Source: a virus. From it: a DNA stretch of 60,067 nucleotides. The notes beneath the pieces were generated by a model. That model did not search any database and was not told the origin of the DNA. It was given only the letters and a program-made list of their open reading frames with translations. Position numbers and translations under genes: made by a program. Location: the IMG/VR virus record IMGVR_UViG_3300021964_000066, positions 1-60,067 of that record, one strand, 5' to 3'. Position 1 is the first letter of the stretch, and each line of letters starts with the position of its first letter. Shown in pieces: positions 34,293 through 42,654 of this stretch.

Positions 34293-35858
34293 ATGGCAAA
34301 AAGTTTGGAAGTTGTTTTAATCAAAAAACCAAACAGTGTTGAGTCCTATACAGAGCAGCAGATTAAAGAAATCGCAAAGTGCGCTGATCCAAAAACAGGA
34401 CCACAGTATTTTCTTGACAATTATTTTTACATTCAACACCCAACTCGTGGTAGAATGTTATACCAGCCCTTTGAATACCAAAAAAGATTGGTAGATACTT
34501 ACCACGGTTTTAGATACAGCATAAGTTTAATGCCTAGGCAAACTGGTAAATCAACAACTGCTGCTGGTTATCTACTTTGGTATGCCATGTTTGTGCCCGA
34601 CAGCACTATTTTGGTAGCAGCACACAAATACACTGGCTCGCAGGAAATTATGCAACGTATTCGTTATGGATATGAAAGCGTACCAGACTTTATACGTGCA
34701 GGCGTTACCAGTTATAACAAAGGCAGTATAGATTTTGACAACGGATCTCGTATAGTAAGTGCAACAACAACGGAAAACACAGGACGTGGTATGAGTATTT
34801 CCTTACTGTATTGTGACGAGTTTGCATTTGTGAGACCCAGCATTGCTAAAGAGTTTTGGACATCCATTAGTCCCACACTGGCTACAGGTGGTAAGTGTAT
34901 TATTACCAGTACGCCAAACAGTGACGAAGACCAATTTGCACTTATTTGGAGACAGGCAAACAAATGCCTGGACGAATACGGCAATGAAACAGAATTAGGT
35001 ATTAATGGATTCAAAGCATTTAGAAGTCGTTGGCAGGAACATCCCGACAGAGATGAAAAGTGGGAGATAGAACAACGGGCGCAATTGGGCGAAGAACGTT
35101 TTAGACGTGAAATGGAATGTGAATTTATTATCTTTGACGAAACGCTGATCAACCCTATAGTGCTAACTGAAATGGCTGGCATAGATCCTTTGGAAAAACA
35201 AGGACAGGTAAGATGGTATAAACAACCAGAGCGTGGTAGAACTTACGTTGTTAGTCTTGACCCCAGTCTTGGTACCGGAGGAGATTATGCTGCCATGCAA
35301 GTGCTTGAACTACCCACAATGAAACAGGTAGCAGAGTGGCAACACAATAAGACACCTATACAGCAGCAGGTAAAAATTCTTGCAGAAATAACTAAAACCT
35401 TAGTAGAAGTAGCAGGCACAGATAACGAAGTTTATTATAGTGTTGAAAACAACACCATAGGTGAAGCCACATTAGTTGCGATTGCTGAATACGGTGAGGA
35501 AAATATCAGAGGCATCTTCCTAAGTGAACCTGTAAAAGCAGGCAATGCTCGTAGATATAGAAAAGGATTTAATACCACAAACAGAAACAAACTTGCTGCC
35601 TGTGCTAAACTAAAAAATCTTGTTGAAAGCAAAAAAATCTTTTTAGCCAGTAAAGCATTAGTAAGTGAACTTAAAGTATTTGTAGCATCGGGCAGCGGAT
35701 TTGCAGCAAAAATAGGTGAACACGATGACTTGGTTATGGCATTGCTACTTGCAGTAAGAATGGCTACATTTTTACGTGAGTTTGACCCCAATCTTGATGA
35801 TAAACTTAAAGACGCCAGCGAAGAACTGCTAATGCCTATGCCCTTTGTAATGTCATGA
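34293..35858 (+). CDS. 17: Terminase large subunit gp17
   Basis: This 521-residue protein is the DNA-packaging ATPase and headful nuclease. Walker A is MPRQTGKST at residues 80-88, Walker B LLYCDEF at 171-177, with the motor coupling region ITSTPNSDEDQF near 204-215. The RNase H-type nuclease has its first Asp in VVSLDPSLG (about residue 323), then YYSVENNTIGEATL and finally IGEHDDLVMALLL. T4 gp17 is 610 residues; the shorter length is usual for marine relatives. It overlaps the following oxygenase gene by 4 nt. Confidence 0.95.
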   Translation: MAKSLEVVLIKKPNSVESYTEQQIKEIAKCADPKTGPQYFLDNYFYIQHPTRGRMLYQPFEYQKRLVDTYHGFRYSISLMPRQTGKSTTAAGYLLWYAMFVPDSTILVAAHKYTGSQEIMQRIRYGYESVPDFIRAGVTSYNKGSIDFDNGSRIVSATTTENTGRGMSISLLYCDEFAFVRPSIAKEFWTSISPTLATGGKCIITSTPNSDEDQFALIWRQANKCLDEYGNETELGINGFKAFRSRWQEHPDRDEKWEIEQRAQLGEERFRREMECEFIIFDETLINPIVLTEMAGIDPLEKQGQVRWYKQPERGRTYVVSLDPSLGTGGDYAAMQVLELPTMKQVAEWQHNKTPIQQQVKILAEITKTLVEVAGTDNEVYYSVENNTIGEATLVAIAEYGEENIRGIFLSEPVKAGNARRYRKGFNTTNRNKLAACAKLKNLVESKKIFLASKALVSELKVFVASGSGFAAKIGEHDDLVMALLLAVRMATFLREFDPNLDDKLKDASEELLMPMPFVMS

Positions 35859-36385
35859 CAATAACCCCAATTGATAGTAAAAACGATTTATTTTTTGTTG
35901 AAAACATTTACCCACAAAACTTATTAGATGATCTACGTGCTGTCGATCATTTAGCAACTCCGGGAAGGTCAGAAGAAATGCAGGAAGACTGGCCCAGGAA
36001 GAAACTTTACCATACAGACAGTGTGTACGACACAATAAACAAGTATGTACAATCTATTCAAGCAGTAATTGAGGAAAGTATTAAAGTCAGATTTACATCT
36101 TGTGACACAGCGTTTTGGTTAGATTTACCCGGTTTTGACATGGAAAATCATCTCGATAATGATGGGGTATATGCAGCAATGCAAATCTATTTGACAGAAA
36201 ATACTAAGTCAATGCCCACAGTATTTTACAACAGTGCTGGCTCAGTGAGATTCGAACCTGAATATCGTGTTAATTCTGGATATTTGATGTTAAATAATAA
36301 GAATCAGTGGCATGCTATGCCTTATACTGTGCCAGACAATGAATATAGGCTAACCAGTTATACTTGGTTCTGGCGAAACGAATAA
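35855..36385 (+). CDS. 2-oxoglutarate/Fe(II)-dependent oxygenase-like protein
   Basis: This 176-residue protein has the facial triad and 2-oxoglutarate residue of the family: H99-x-D101 (MENHLDNDG), H153 (NQWHAMPY) and R165 (EYRLTSYTWF). The double-stranded beta-helix strands AAMQIYL and RVNSGYLMLNN are visible. Such proteins hydroxylate proteins, nucleobases or small molecules; phage versions are common and mostly uncharacterised. It is coupled to gp17 by an ATGA overlap, so it is a late protein. A virion-protein or base-modification role cannot be distinguished. Confidence 0.75.
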   Translation: MTITPIDSKNDLFFVENIYPQNLLDDLRAVDHLATPGRSEEMQEDWPRKKLYHTDSVYDTINKYVQSIQAVIEESIKVRFTSCDTAFWLDLPGFDMENHLDNDGVYAAMQIYLTENTKSMPTVFYNSAGSVRFEPEYRVNSGYLMLNNKNQWHAMPYTVPDNEYRLTSYTWFWRNE

Positions 36386-36389
36386 ATAC
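36381..36389 (+). promoter_or_regulatory. Late promoter overlapping a stop codon (AATAAATAC)
   Basis: TAAATA shares the TAA stop of the oxygenase gene and ends 7 nt before the next ATG, which has no clear ribosome site. Confidence 0.5.
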
Positions 36390-36395
36390 TAAACC

Positions 36396-38012
36396 ATGCT
36401 TGAAATAGAAAAAGTCTCAGAAAATTTATTCGATAAGATTCGTAGCCGTTTTACCAGTATTAATATTGGGGATGAAAACGCTAAGGCTACAGTCGACCCT
36501 ACTAAGGCACGATTTTTTAACTTTGACTTTACATACAACGGTGAAAATTATGGCAACATAACATTCAGTTTAGTAGATGAACAGGCAATTAAGGTATATT
36601 ACGATCAAGAAATAGACAAAGGCATGGACGCTGAGACACGTCAAGCATGGTACAATTTTCTTAAGGACATCAGACTGTTTGCAAAAAGACACATGATGAC
36701 TTTTGACATCAGAGACATAGCAAAATCAGGCCTAAACATAGCAGACCTTAAACACGCAAACAAAGACGCCGAAGTCTATGATGCAGGCGATATTCAAGTA
36801 ACCGAAGGCAAACTTTATGGCACAACTCGCAGTTCCTATCAAAAGATGGAAAGTGTGAGAATCATAGCAAGGCATTCTAAGCCAGTGGACGAACAACAGC
36901 TCGGTGCAAGAGCACGAAATATTAGGGCACTCTACATTGAGAATTCTGAAGGCGAACGTTTTAAATTACCCGAAGGCACCACACTAAACGGCGCAAGAGC
37001 ATATGCTAGACACGTTATGAACGGCGGACAAGTGCATGACGAGTTCGGACAACACATTGGTCAAATGATCAAAGAAATGTCTGACCTTAAGTTGTTCGCA
37101 CGTAATTGTCGTGGCAGAACTTTTGAGGATGCAGAAACTATGGCTATGGTTGAAGCAGCAGTTGATCATTATGGCACGTTGCACCGAGACTTATTTTCTC
37201 TAAAAGGACAAAAAGGTTACACCAATTATAAAGAATCATGGACAGCAACAGAGTCAATGGATAACATTGACATGGCGGCATTAAAGGAACGATTTACTCG
37301 CCGGGTTTTTGATGAGCGTTTGATGGATGCATTGCCCATTGTGCATCGTGCGTATGAAGAACGTAAAAACCGGGTCGGTGAAGAATTCGAAGCATGGGCA
37401 AACAGTTTACTAGACGAAGACGACGAAGATGGCGATTTTAGTCCATTTGCAAACAGTGCAGATCCTGAACGGGTAGAGATAGACACTGATGGTGGCAACA
37501 CCACACTGGATGAATTGTTTACCGAACACGGCTTCGAATTCAAATTTTTAGATGGCAAGTACTACTTTGAAAGTGAGCAAGAAGTAGAACGTGCTAAGGA
37601 CATCATAGCCGCACATGATCCCAAAATGAAATTCCCACCAATGGGAGTTTACAATTATGGCTATGGCGCATATGGTAGTACCACAAATGATTACGAAACT
37701 GGTACTTACAGTTCTTTGGGCATGGAAGAAAGTAAGGAACAAGGTGTAGAGGAAGGCATGTTTGGATTAAGCGATAAAGAAAAAGGCAGCATTATGAATG
37801 TTGTTGCGAAACTAAGCGATATTCCAGGTATGTGGGATCATAAAGCACAGACATTTACTGACCAAGGTATGGAAAAACTTGAGTCAGTCTTAAAGAACAA
37901 CAAAAAATACATCAAGTATGCAGTTAATCTGACAGCAGATGATTTTGAAGCAGATTTAGAAGAATCCAAAGATTTAGATTCGATCAAACGTTTGGCAGGT
38001 TTAGCCAAATAA
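36396..38012 (+). CDS. Large conserved protein of the packaging region (unknown)
   Basis: This 538-residue acidic protein has no enzyme motif I can identify. It has an N-terminal alpha/beta region (FFNFDFTYNGENYGNITFSL), a helical DIRLFAKRHMMTFDIRDIAK, an EGERFKLPEGTTLNGARAYA segment, and a Glu/Asp-rich linker (SLLDEDDEDGDFSPFANSAD). It ends LDSIKRLAGLAK, sharing the LAG motif with neighbouring virion genes. Internal MEESKEQGVEEGMFGL resembles the linkers of the 720-residue protein, so it may also be processed by the head protease. A virion or head-internal role is inferred. Confidence 0.55.
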   Translation: MLEIEKVSENLFDKIRSRFTSINIGDENAKATVDPTKARFFNFDFTYNGENYGNITFSLVDEQAIKVYYDQEIDKGMDAETRQAWYNFLKDIRLFAKRHMMTFDIRDIAKSGLNIADLKHANKDAEVYDAGDIQVTEGKLYGTTRSSYQKMESVRIIARHSKPVDEQQLGARARNIRALYIENSEGERFKLPEGTTLNGARAYARHVMNGGQVHDEFGQHIGQMIKEMSDLKLFARNCRGRTFEDAETMAMVEAAVDHYGTLHRDLFSLKGQKGYTNYKESWTATESMDNIDMAALKERFTRRVFDERLMDALPIVHRAYEERKNRVGEEFEAWANSLLDEDDEDGDFSPFANSADPERVEIDTDGGNTTLDELFTEHGFEFKFLDGKYYFESEQEVERAKDIIAAHDPKMKFPPMGVYNYGYGAYGSTTNDYETGTYSSLGMEESKEQGVEEGMFGLSDKEKGSIMNVVAKLSDIPGMWDHKAQTFTDQGMEKLESVLKNNKKYIKYAVNLTADDFEADLEESKDLDSIKRLAGLAK

Positions 38013-38036
38013 TTTTTACTACTATTTACATGTAAG

Positions 38037-39014
38037 ATGCAAGGCGCTCCTGTTCATCTATTAGAGCCAATTGAAGTTTCATCACAAATAATAAAAATAC
38101 GCACAGGCCATTTTTTGACTAAAAACTATGCCACAAAGGGGATAGAAATATTAATCCACGTACTAGGAACTAAGTACACCGGCCAAATGATTTATGTCAT
38201 CTCAGAAGACGGCGAAAATCTAAAATTAACAGGATTTGAGTATACTTTAAAATACTTGTGCGATATGTTTTCTATACCGTATAGTAGTGTTACTTTAGTA
38301 CAGCAGACATCTTCTGAGTTATATAAAACTATATATTTTCCTCTCCAAATCTTTAGTGTTATGCCGGAGTTTGTAGATGTAATTGACAAGAACTTGTCTG
38401 AGGCAAAATTTGTTGGCGCATCTATTGGTAGATTTTCTATTCAAAGACTACATATGGCACACAAATTAGATTTAGCATTTCCTAACGATAATTTTATGAT
38501 ATTTCAACAATCTTTAACTGATGTTGAATCAGGACTCCGTGGGTTTGAACAATATCTTGATCGAGAACTATCATGGCTGCAGGGCAAAATTTTTGACAAA
38601 GATATAATAAGTGACAATGGTTATGTTCACTGGAAAGACAGTTGCAAATCATACAATAACATTTGGAACAAGTATAATATTGAAATGGTAATTGAGACAG
38701 ATATTTTATCGGATGTTTGGTTTACTGAAAAAACTGGAAAATGTCTCGCTTCGGGAAAACCATTTGTATTGATGTCTGGCACTAAAAGTTTTGACACTTT
38801 AAGGAAGTTTGGGTTTAACACTTATAGTGCCCAAATTGATGAAAGTTATGACTTAGAAACATCGCTCTATAAGCGATTTGAACGTATGATTGAAAGTTTG
38901 AAAGAACTATATAATAGTCCAGACAAAGATAGTCGCATTGCCGAAATGTATAAAATAGCACAAGAAAATAAAAAATATTTTTTTTCGAACGAATTTGCGG
39001 CAAAAAAAATCTAA
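38037..39014 (+). CDS. Glycosyltransferase-like protein (family shared with 40188)
   Basis: This protein has 325 residues. The C-terminal part has SDVWFTEKTGKCLASGKPFV followed by TLRKFGFNTYSAQIDESYD and an R-containing helix, a signature seen in GT-B/GT10-like sugar transferases of viruses (donor-binding E-K-x-x-x-x-x-G-x-P-F). The N-terminal half is only weakly conserved. It would transfer a nucleotide-activated sugar to an unknown acceptor. The gene is more AT-rich than its neighbours and sits between core T4 genes, suggesting a mobile cargo gene. A non-enzymatic relative cannot be excluded. Confidence 0.55.
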   Translation: MQGAPVHLLEPIEVSSQIIKIRTGHFLTKNYATKGIEILIHVLGTKYTGQMIYVISEDGENLKLTGFEYTLKYLCDMFSIPYSSVTLVQQTSSELYKTIYFPLQIFSVMPEFVDVIDKNLSEAKFVGASIGRFSIQRLHMAHKLDLAFPNDNFMIFQQSLTDVESGLRGFEQYLDRELSWLQGKIFDKDIISDNGYVHWKDSCKSYNNIWNKYNIEMVIETDILSDVWFTEKTGKCLASGKPFVLMSGTKSFDTLRKFGFNTYSAQIDESYDLETSLYKRFERMIESLKELYNSPDKDSRIAEMYKIAQENKKYFFSNEFAAKKI

Positions 39015-39022
39015 AAAAACAG

Positions 39023-39050
39023 TTGACAGACTAAATACTTTTGTTATACA
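39023..39050 (+). promoter_or_regulatory. Sigma70-type promoter of gp32 (TTGACA-16-TATACA)
   Basis: Perfect -35 and acceptable -10. It embeds the late core CTAAATAC, so gp32 appears to have both early/middle and late starts. Confidence 0.75.
39031..39038 (+). promoter_or_regulatory. Late promoter core within the gp32 promoter (CTAAATAC)
   Basis: TAAATA lies between the -35 and -10 of the sigma70 promoter, about 73 nt before the ATG. Confidence 0.5.
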
Positions 39051-39109
39051 CTTGCAAGGTGCAGTTGTATATCTAGGCACAACAAAGACCATCTTAAGGA
39101 GATTATATT

Positions 39110-40084
39110 ATGGCAACATCTTTGGCAGAAATCAGAGCTAAGCTCGCAAGTCAAGAAAACCGCGGTAGCGGTAACACAATGGGCGGTGACAATGGCATTT
39201 ATGCACATTGGAACATTCAAGAAGGTACTACAGCCCGAGTACGTTTCCTCCCCGACGCTAACACTAAAAACACTTTCTTTTGGGTTGAACGACTAATGAT
39301 CCGTTTGCCATTTGCAGGTGTTAAAGGTCAAGTAGACAGCAAGCCTACAGTGGTACAAGTACCCTGTGTAGAAATGTATGGCGACGCCTGTCCCGTTTTG
39401 GCAGAAGTACGTACTTGGTTTAAGGATCCTAGTTTGGAAGACATGGGACGTAAGTATTGGAAGAAAAAGAGTTATCTCTTCCAAGGCTTTGTACGTGATA
39501 ATCCAATCAACGAAGACAAGACTCCGGAAAATCCAATCCGCCGTTTTGTTATCAGTCCGCAGATTTTTAACTTGGTTAAAAACGCACTGATGGATCCAGA
39601 ATTGGAAAACTTGCCCACCGACTATGAAGGCGGTTTAGACTTCAACATCAAGAAGACTAGCAAAGGTGGTTATGCTGATTACAGCACCAGTACATGGGCT
39701 CGTAAAGAGTCTGCACTAACGCAAGATGAACTGCAAGCAATTGAGCAGTATGGATTGTACAACTTGGGAGACTTCTTACCCAAGAAACCCAGCGACGCAG
39801 AGTTGAAGATCATCAAAGAAATGTTTGAAGCCAGTGTTAATGGCGAAGCATATGATGCAGAACGCTGGGGTGCATACTACAAACCCGCAGGGTTCCAAAC
39901 TTCAACCGCAGATAGTGCTCCCCGTACTGAAAGTGCGCCTGCACCTGCACCCAAACCTGCTCCTGTAGTAGAAGATGTAGAAGAAGAAGCAAGTGAGCCT
40001 GTTGCATCGGCTCCAGTTGAGGCCAAACCCTCCAGCCAACGTGCTGAAGATATTTTGGCAATGATTCGTAACCGTCAAAAGTGA
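39110..40084 (+). CDS. 32: Single-stranded DNA-binding protein gp32
   Basis: This 324-residue protein follows the gp32 plan: a short N-terminal cooperativity region (MATSLAEIRAKLASQENR), an OB-fold core (ARVRFLPDANTKNTFFWVER, CVEMYGDACPV with the zinc-region Cys, FVRDNPINEDKTPENPIRRF) and a flexible acidic end (DVEEEASEP) that contacts replication partners. It coats ssDNA in replication, repair and recombination, working with UvsX and UvsY found nearby. T4 gp32 is 301 residues. AAGGAG lies 9 nt before the ATG. Terminator immediately downstream. Confidence 0.92.
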   Translation: MATSLAEIRAKLASQENRGSGNTMGGDNGIYAHWNIQEGTTARVRFLPDANTKNTFFWVERLMIRLPFAGVKGQVDSKPTVVQVPCVEMYGDACPVLAEVRTWFKDPSLEDMGRKYWKKKSYLFQGFVRDNPINEDKTPENPIRRFVISPQIFNLVKNALMDPELENLPTDYEGGLDFNIKKTSKGGYADYSTSTWARKESALTQDELQAIEQYGLYNLGDFLPKKPSDAELKIIKEMFEASVNGEAYDAERWGAYYKPAGFQTSTADSAPRTESAPAPAPKPAPVVEDVEEEASEPVASAPVEAKPSSQRAEDILAMIRNRQK

Positions 40085-40108
40085 TCTAGTAGTCGCTTGT
40101 GTCAATCG

Positions 40109-40136
40109 AGTAGGGGAGACGGTCCCCTACTTTTTT
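40109..40136 (+). terminator. Rho-independent terminator after gp32
   Basis: AGTAGGGGA-GACGG-TCCCCTACT with six T; one of the strongest hairpins in the window. Confidence 0.92.
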
Positions 40137-40156
40137 ATTAAAATTTTCGCTATAAA

Positions 40157-40168
40157 TTCTATATAGAA
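40157..40168. repeat. 12-bp palindrome upstream of the 319-residue gene
   Basis: TTCTATATAGAA is a perfect palindrome 20 nt before the ATG, overlapping a TATAAATT that resembles a late promoter. Possible control site; weakly supported. Confidence 0.35.
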
Positions 40169-40187
40169 CCTCGTTTAATTAAAAAAA

Positions 40188-41147
40188 ATGTTGAGATCGC
40201 ACCATTATAGTTTTTTTGATTATAATAAAATATCTGACAACACCAATAGCATTATAATTACTGATCATTTGGGTGGATTTGATGTAAATTACGAAAATGC
40301 TTATCTAGAAAAACTCAATACCATTGCTCAAAATAGGAATCGCAAGTTAATTTTACAGACTTCATATATACTTAACGAACATGTAGAAATAAAAAACAAA
40401 TACAAGTTCTTGGATTTTCGATTTTCAAATACCTTTTTCCCAAAAATTTCTTTTTTAAATTACAAAAATCCTCCTGAGGTAGACTACAAAAATTTTATTT
40501 GTAGTTTTAACGGGTCTGAACATATTAGTAGGAAATTATTAACTGCTTGCTTATATAAAATGAAACTGTTTAATCCTAACTACTGTAGTAAAAACTTTAC
40601 TTATTCATTGGAAATGTTAGATGGACATATTGCCGACTACGTAGGTGTTGACGATAGATATTACAGAAAGTTTTTTATATCTGAAGACAGCTATAGTTTT
40701 TTCCAAACACTTTATTCTTTTGGACATGTTAGATTTAATCACGCTAATAATATATATAACTTAGAGAATAAATTAACAGAAAGTTTTGTTCACATTGTAA
40801 GCGAAACTATGGCAACTAGTTATTATCCTTTTGTTACTGAAAAATTTTTGTATAGTGTTGTTACTAGGGGACTGTTTTTAGCCTATGCTCAGCCCGGATG
40901 GCACGCACATATCGAAAAGTATTTGGGATTTAAATTATACACTAAATTATTTGATTATAGGTTTGATTCTATAAAAAACCCAATAGAAAGATTAGTAAGT
41001 CTAATAGAAATGATTTATAAATTTATATTATTAAGTAATGATGAATGGTATGATTTGTATTTAATGGAACAGGAAACTATAGAGTACAACTATGATCATT
41101 ATTTCAGTGGCCGCTTTTTGCAACAATTAAAACAGCGTGCCGACTGA
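40188..41147 (+). CDS. Glycosyltransferase-like protein, relative of 38037
   Basis: This 319-residue, very AT-rich gene product has at about residues 205-265 VSETMATSYYPFVTEKFLYS, then GLFLAYAQPGWHAHIEKYLGF and YDRYRFD-like text (FDYRFDSIKNPIERLVSLIE). The order E-T..TEK....G.F....GF...FD.....R matches the protein at 38037, so the two are distant members of one family placed on either side of gp32. Function is presumably sugar transfer. Start is after an A-rich run with no good ribosome site. Confidence 0.5.
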   Translation: MLRSHHYSFFDYNKISDNTNSIIITDHLGGFDVNYENAYLEKLNTIAQNRNRKLILQTSYILNEHVEIKNKYKFLDFRFSNTFFPKISFLNYKNPPEVDYKNFICSFNGSEHISRKLLTACLYKMKLFNPNYCSKNFTYSLEMLDGHIADYVGVDDRYYRKFFISEDSYSFFQTLYSFGHVRFNHANNIYNLENKLTESFVHIVSETMATSYYPFVTEKFLYSVVTRGLFLAYAQPGWHAHIEKYLGFKLYTKLFDYRFDSIKNPIERLVSLIEMIYKFILLSNDEWYDLYLMEQETIEYNYDHYFSGRFLQQLKQRAD

Positions 41148-41326
41148 TGACATAATGATGATGTTTGCTGCTTATCCGTTAGGATCGATAACATCGAAAC
41201 ACATTTATTTGATCAGAGTGCAATATTAGACAAAAAAACTTTTAAAATCAAATTAAAAACCTATATTTCTCATTGAATTTGGACAATTTATACGAAGAAG
41301 ATACTAGCATTTTTTATACAAGATAT

Positions 41327-41334
41327 GCTACAAT
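41327..41334 (+). promoter_or_regulatory. Extended -10 element (TGCTACAAT) before uvsX
   Basis: TGC-TACAAT lies 24 nt before the chosen uvsX start; the -35 is weak. An uvsX-specific early/middle promoter is plausible. Confidence 0.45.
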
Positions 41335-41357
41335 ACATAATATATAAGGAACTAATC

Positions 41358-42434
41358 ATGGCAAAACCATTTGACGTAAGCAAATTTAGAAAAACAATTA
41401 CCAAAAGCATTGACGGCATCAGTATTGGATTTAGAGATCCTGATACTTGGGTCAGTACAGGAAACTATGCCTTAAACTATTTGATCAGTGGACAATTTGA
41501 CCGAGGAGTGCCGATTGGCAAAGTCACTGTATTTGCTGGTGAATCGGGTGCAGGCAAAAGTTTTATCTGCAGCGGTAACCTAATCCGTAATGCACAGGAA
41601 CAAGGCATCTACGTAATTTTAGTAGACACTGAAAATGCCTTAGATGAAAAATGGTTGCATGCACTTAATGTAGATACCAGTGAAGAAAAATTGCTAAAAC
41701 TAAATTTGGCTATGATTGATGATGTTGCAAAGTTAGTTACTGACTTTGTGAAAGAATATAAAACACTGCCAGAAGACGATAGACCTAAGGTCTTATTTGT
41801 GTTAGACAGTTTAGGCATGATGTTGACTCCCACAGACGTCAACCAGTTTGAAGCAGGCGACTTAAAAGGTGACATGGGCCGTAAACCTAAGGCATTGACA
41901 GCACTGGTGCGTAACTGCGTAAACATGTTTGGTGATTTGAACATCGGTTTAGTGGCTACTAACCATACTTACGCTAGTCAAGACATGTTTGATCCCGATG
42001 ATAAAATTTCAGGAGGGCAGGGTTTTATCTATGCAAGTAGTATTGTTGTTGCTATGCGTAAACTTAAACTCAAAGAAGATGATGAAGGAAATAAAGTGTC
42101 AGAAGTAAAAGGCATTCGTGCTGCCTGTAAGATTATGAAAACACGTTATGCCAAGCCTTTTGAAAGTGTACAGGTTAAAATCCCTTATGAAACAGGTATG
42201 AATCCCTACAGCGGACTTGTTGATCTATTTGAAAGCAAAGGTTTATTGGAAAAAGAAGGCAATCGGCTTAAATATGTCTTAGCAAATGGCACTGAAATCA
42301 AACAATTCCGTAAGGCTTGGGAAAAGAACGAAGAGGGATGTTTGGATCAAGTTATGGCGGATGTAGTTAAAAATCCGCATAAAGATCGAGGGCAGGCCAT
42401 TTCTCTTGAAGAGGAAATTACTAATGACGATTGA
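41358..42434 (+). CDS. uvsX: UvsX recombinase (RecA-like)
   Basis: This 358-residue strand-exchange ATPase has Walker A at 61-68 (GESGAGKS), IYVILVDTENALDEKW after it, Walker B at VLFVLDSLG, and the RecA-type LVATNHTYASQDMFDPDDKI L2-adjacent region. It forms filaments on gp32-coated ssDNA with UvsY help and drives recombination-dependent replication. I chose the ATG preceded by AAGGA; the frame is open 11 codons further upstream, but that ATG overlaps the promoter. T4 UvsX is 391 residues. The end overlaps the next gene. Confidence 0.93.
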   Translation: MAKPFDVSKFRKTITKSIDGISIGFRDPDTWVSTGNYALNYLISGQFDRGVPIGKVTVFAGESGAGKSFICSGNLIRNAQEQGIYVILVDTENALDEKWLHALNVDTSEEKLLKLNLAMIDDVAKLVTDFVKEYKTLPEDDRPKVLFVLDSLGMMLTPTDVNQFEAGDLKGDMGRKPKALTALVRNCVNMFGDLNIGLVATNHTYASQDMFDPDDKISGGQGFIYASSIVVAMRKLKLKEDDEGNKVSEVKGIRAACKIMKTRYAKPFESVQVKIPYETGMNPYSGLVDLFESKGLLEKEGNRLKYVLANGTEIKQFRKAWEKNEEGCLDQVMADVVKNPHKDRGQAISLEEEITNDD

Positions 42435-42654
42435 TGTTGAAGTTTTAACAGAAACTTATTCAACCCTTAAACAATATATTCCACAAAAAGATAGACAAGA
42501 AGCCAGCGATACTCTTATGAGTATCCTAGTGGACTATCTCGGCGACACTGAAATTAAAGAGTTCAGTGGCATTGACGCATACACAAAACGCAGTTATGAT
42601 GAGTATGCAGGTCAATTTGATGACGATGAGGAATACGAAGACTACGAAGAATGA
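42424..42654 (+). CDS. Small acidic protein coupled to uvsX
   Basis: This 76-residue protein starts MTIDVEVLTETYSTLKQYIP within the last codons of uvsX. It has a helical N-terminal half and a very acidic tail (FDDDEEYEDYEE). The same small gene follows uvsX in marine T4-like phages, suggesting a replication- or recombination-related partner of UvsX; the activity is unknown. The frame extends a few codons upstream, but the chosen start gives the conserved N-terminus. It overlaps the radical SAM gene by 4 nt. Confidence 0.7.
   Translation: MTIDVEVLTETYSTLKQYIPQKDRQEASDTLMSILVDYLGDTEIKEFSGIDAYTKRSYDEYAGQFDDDEEYEDYEE

Noticed and set aside
41325-41357. Alternative upstream start for uvsX
   Set aside because: It overlaps a promoter -10 and lacks a ribosome site; the ATG at 41358 has AAGGA and gives the usual UvsX N-terminus.
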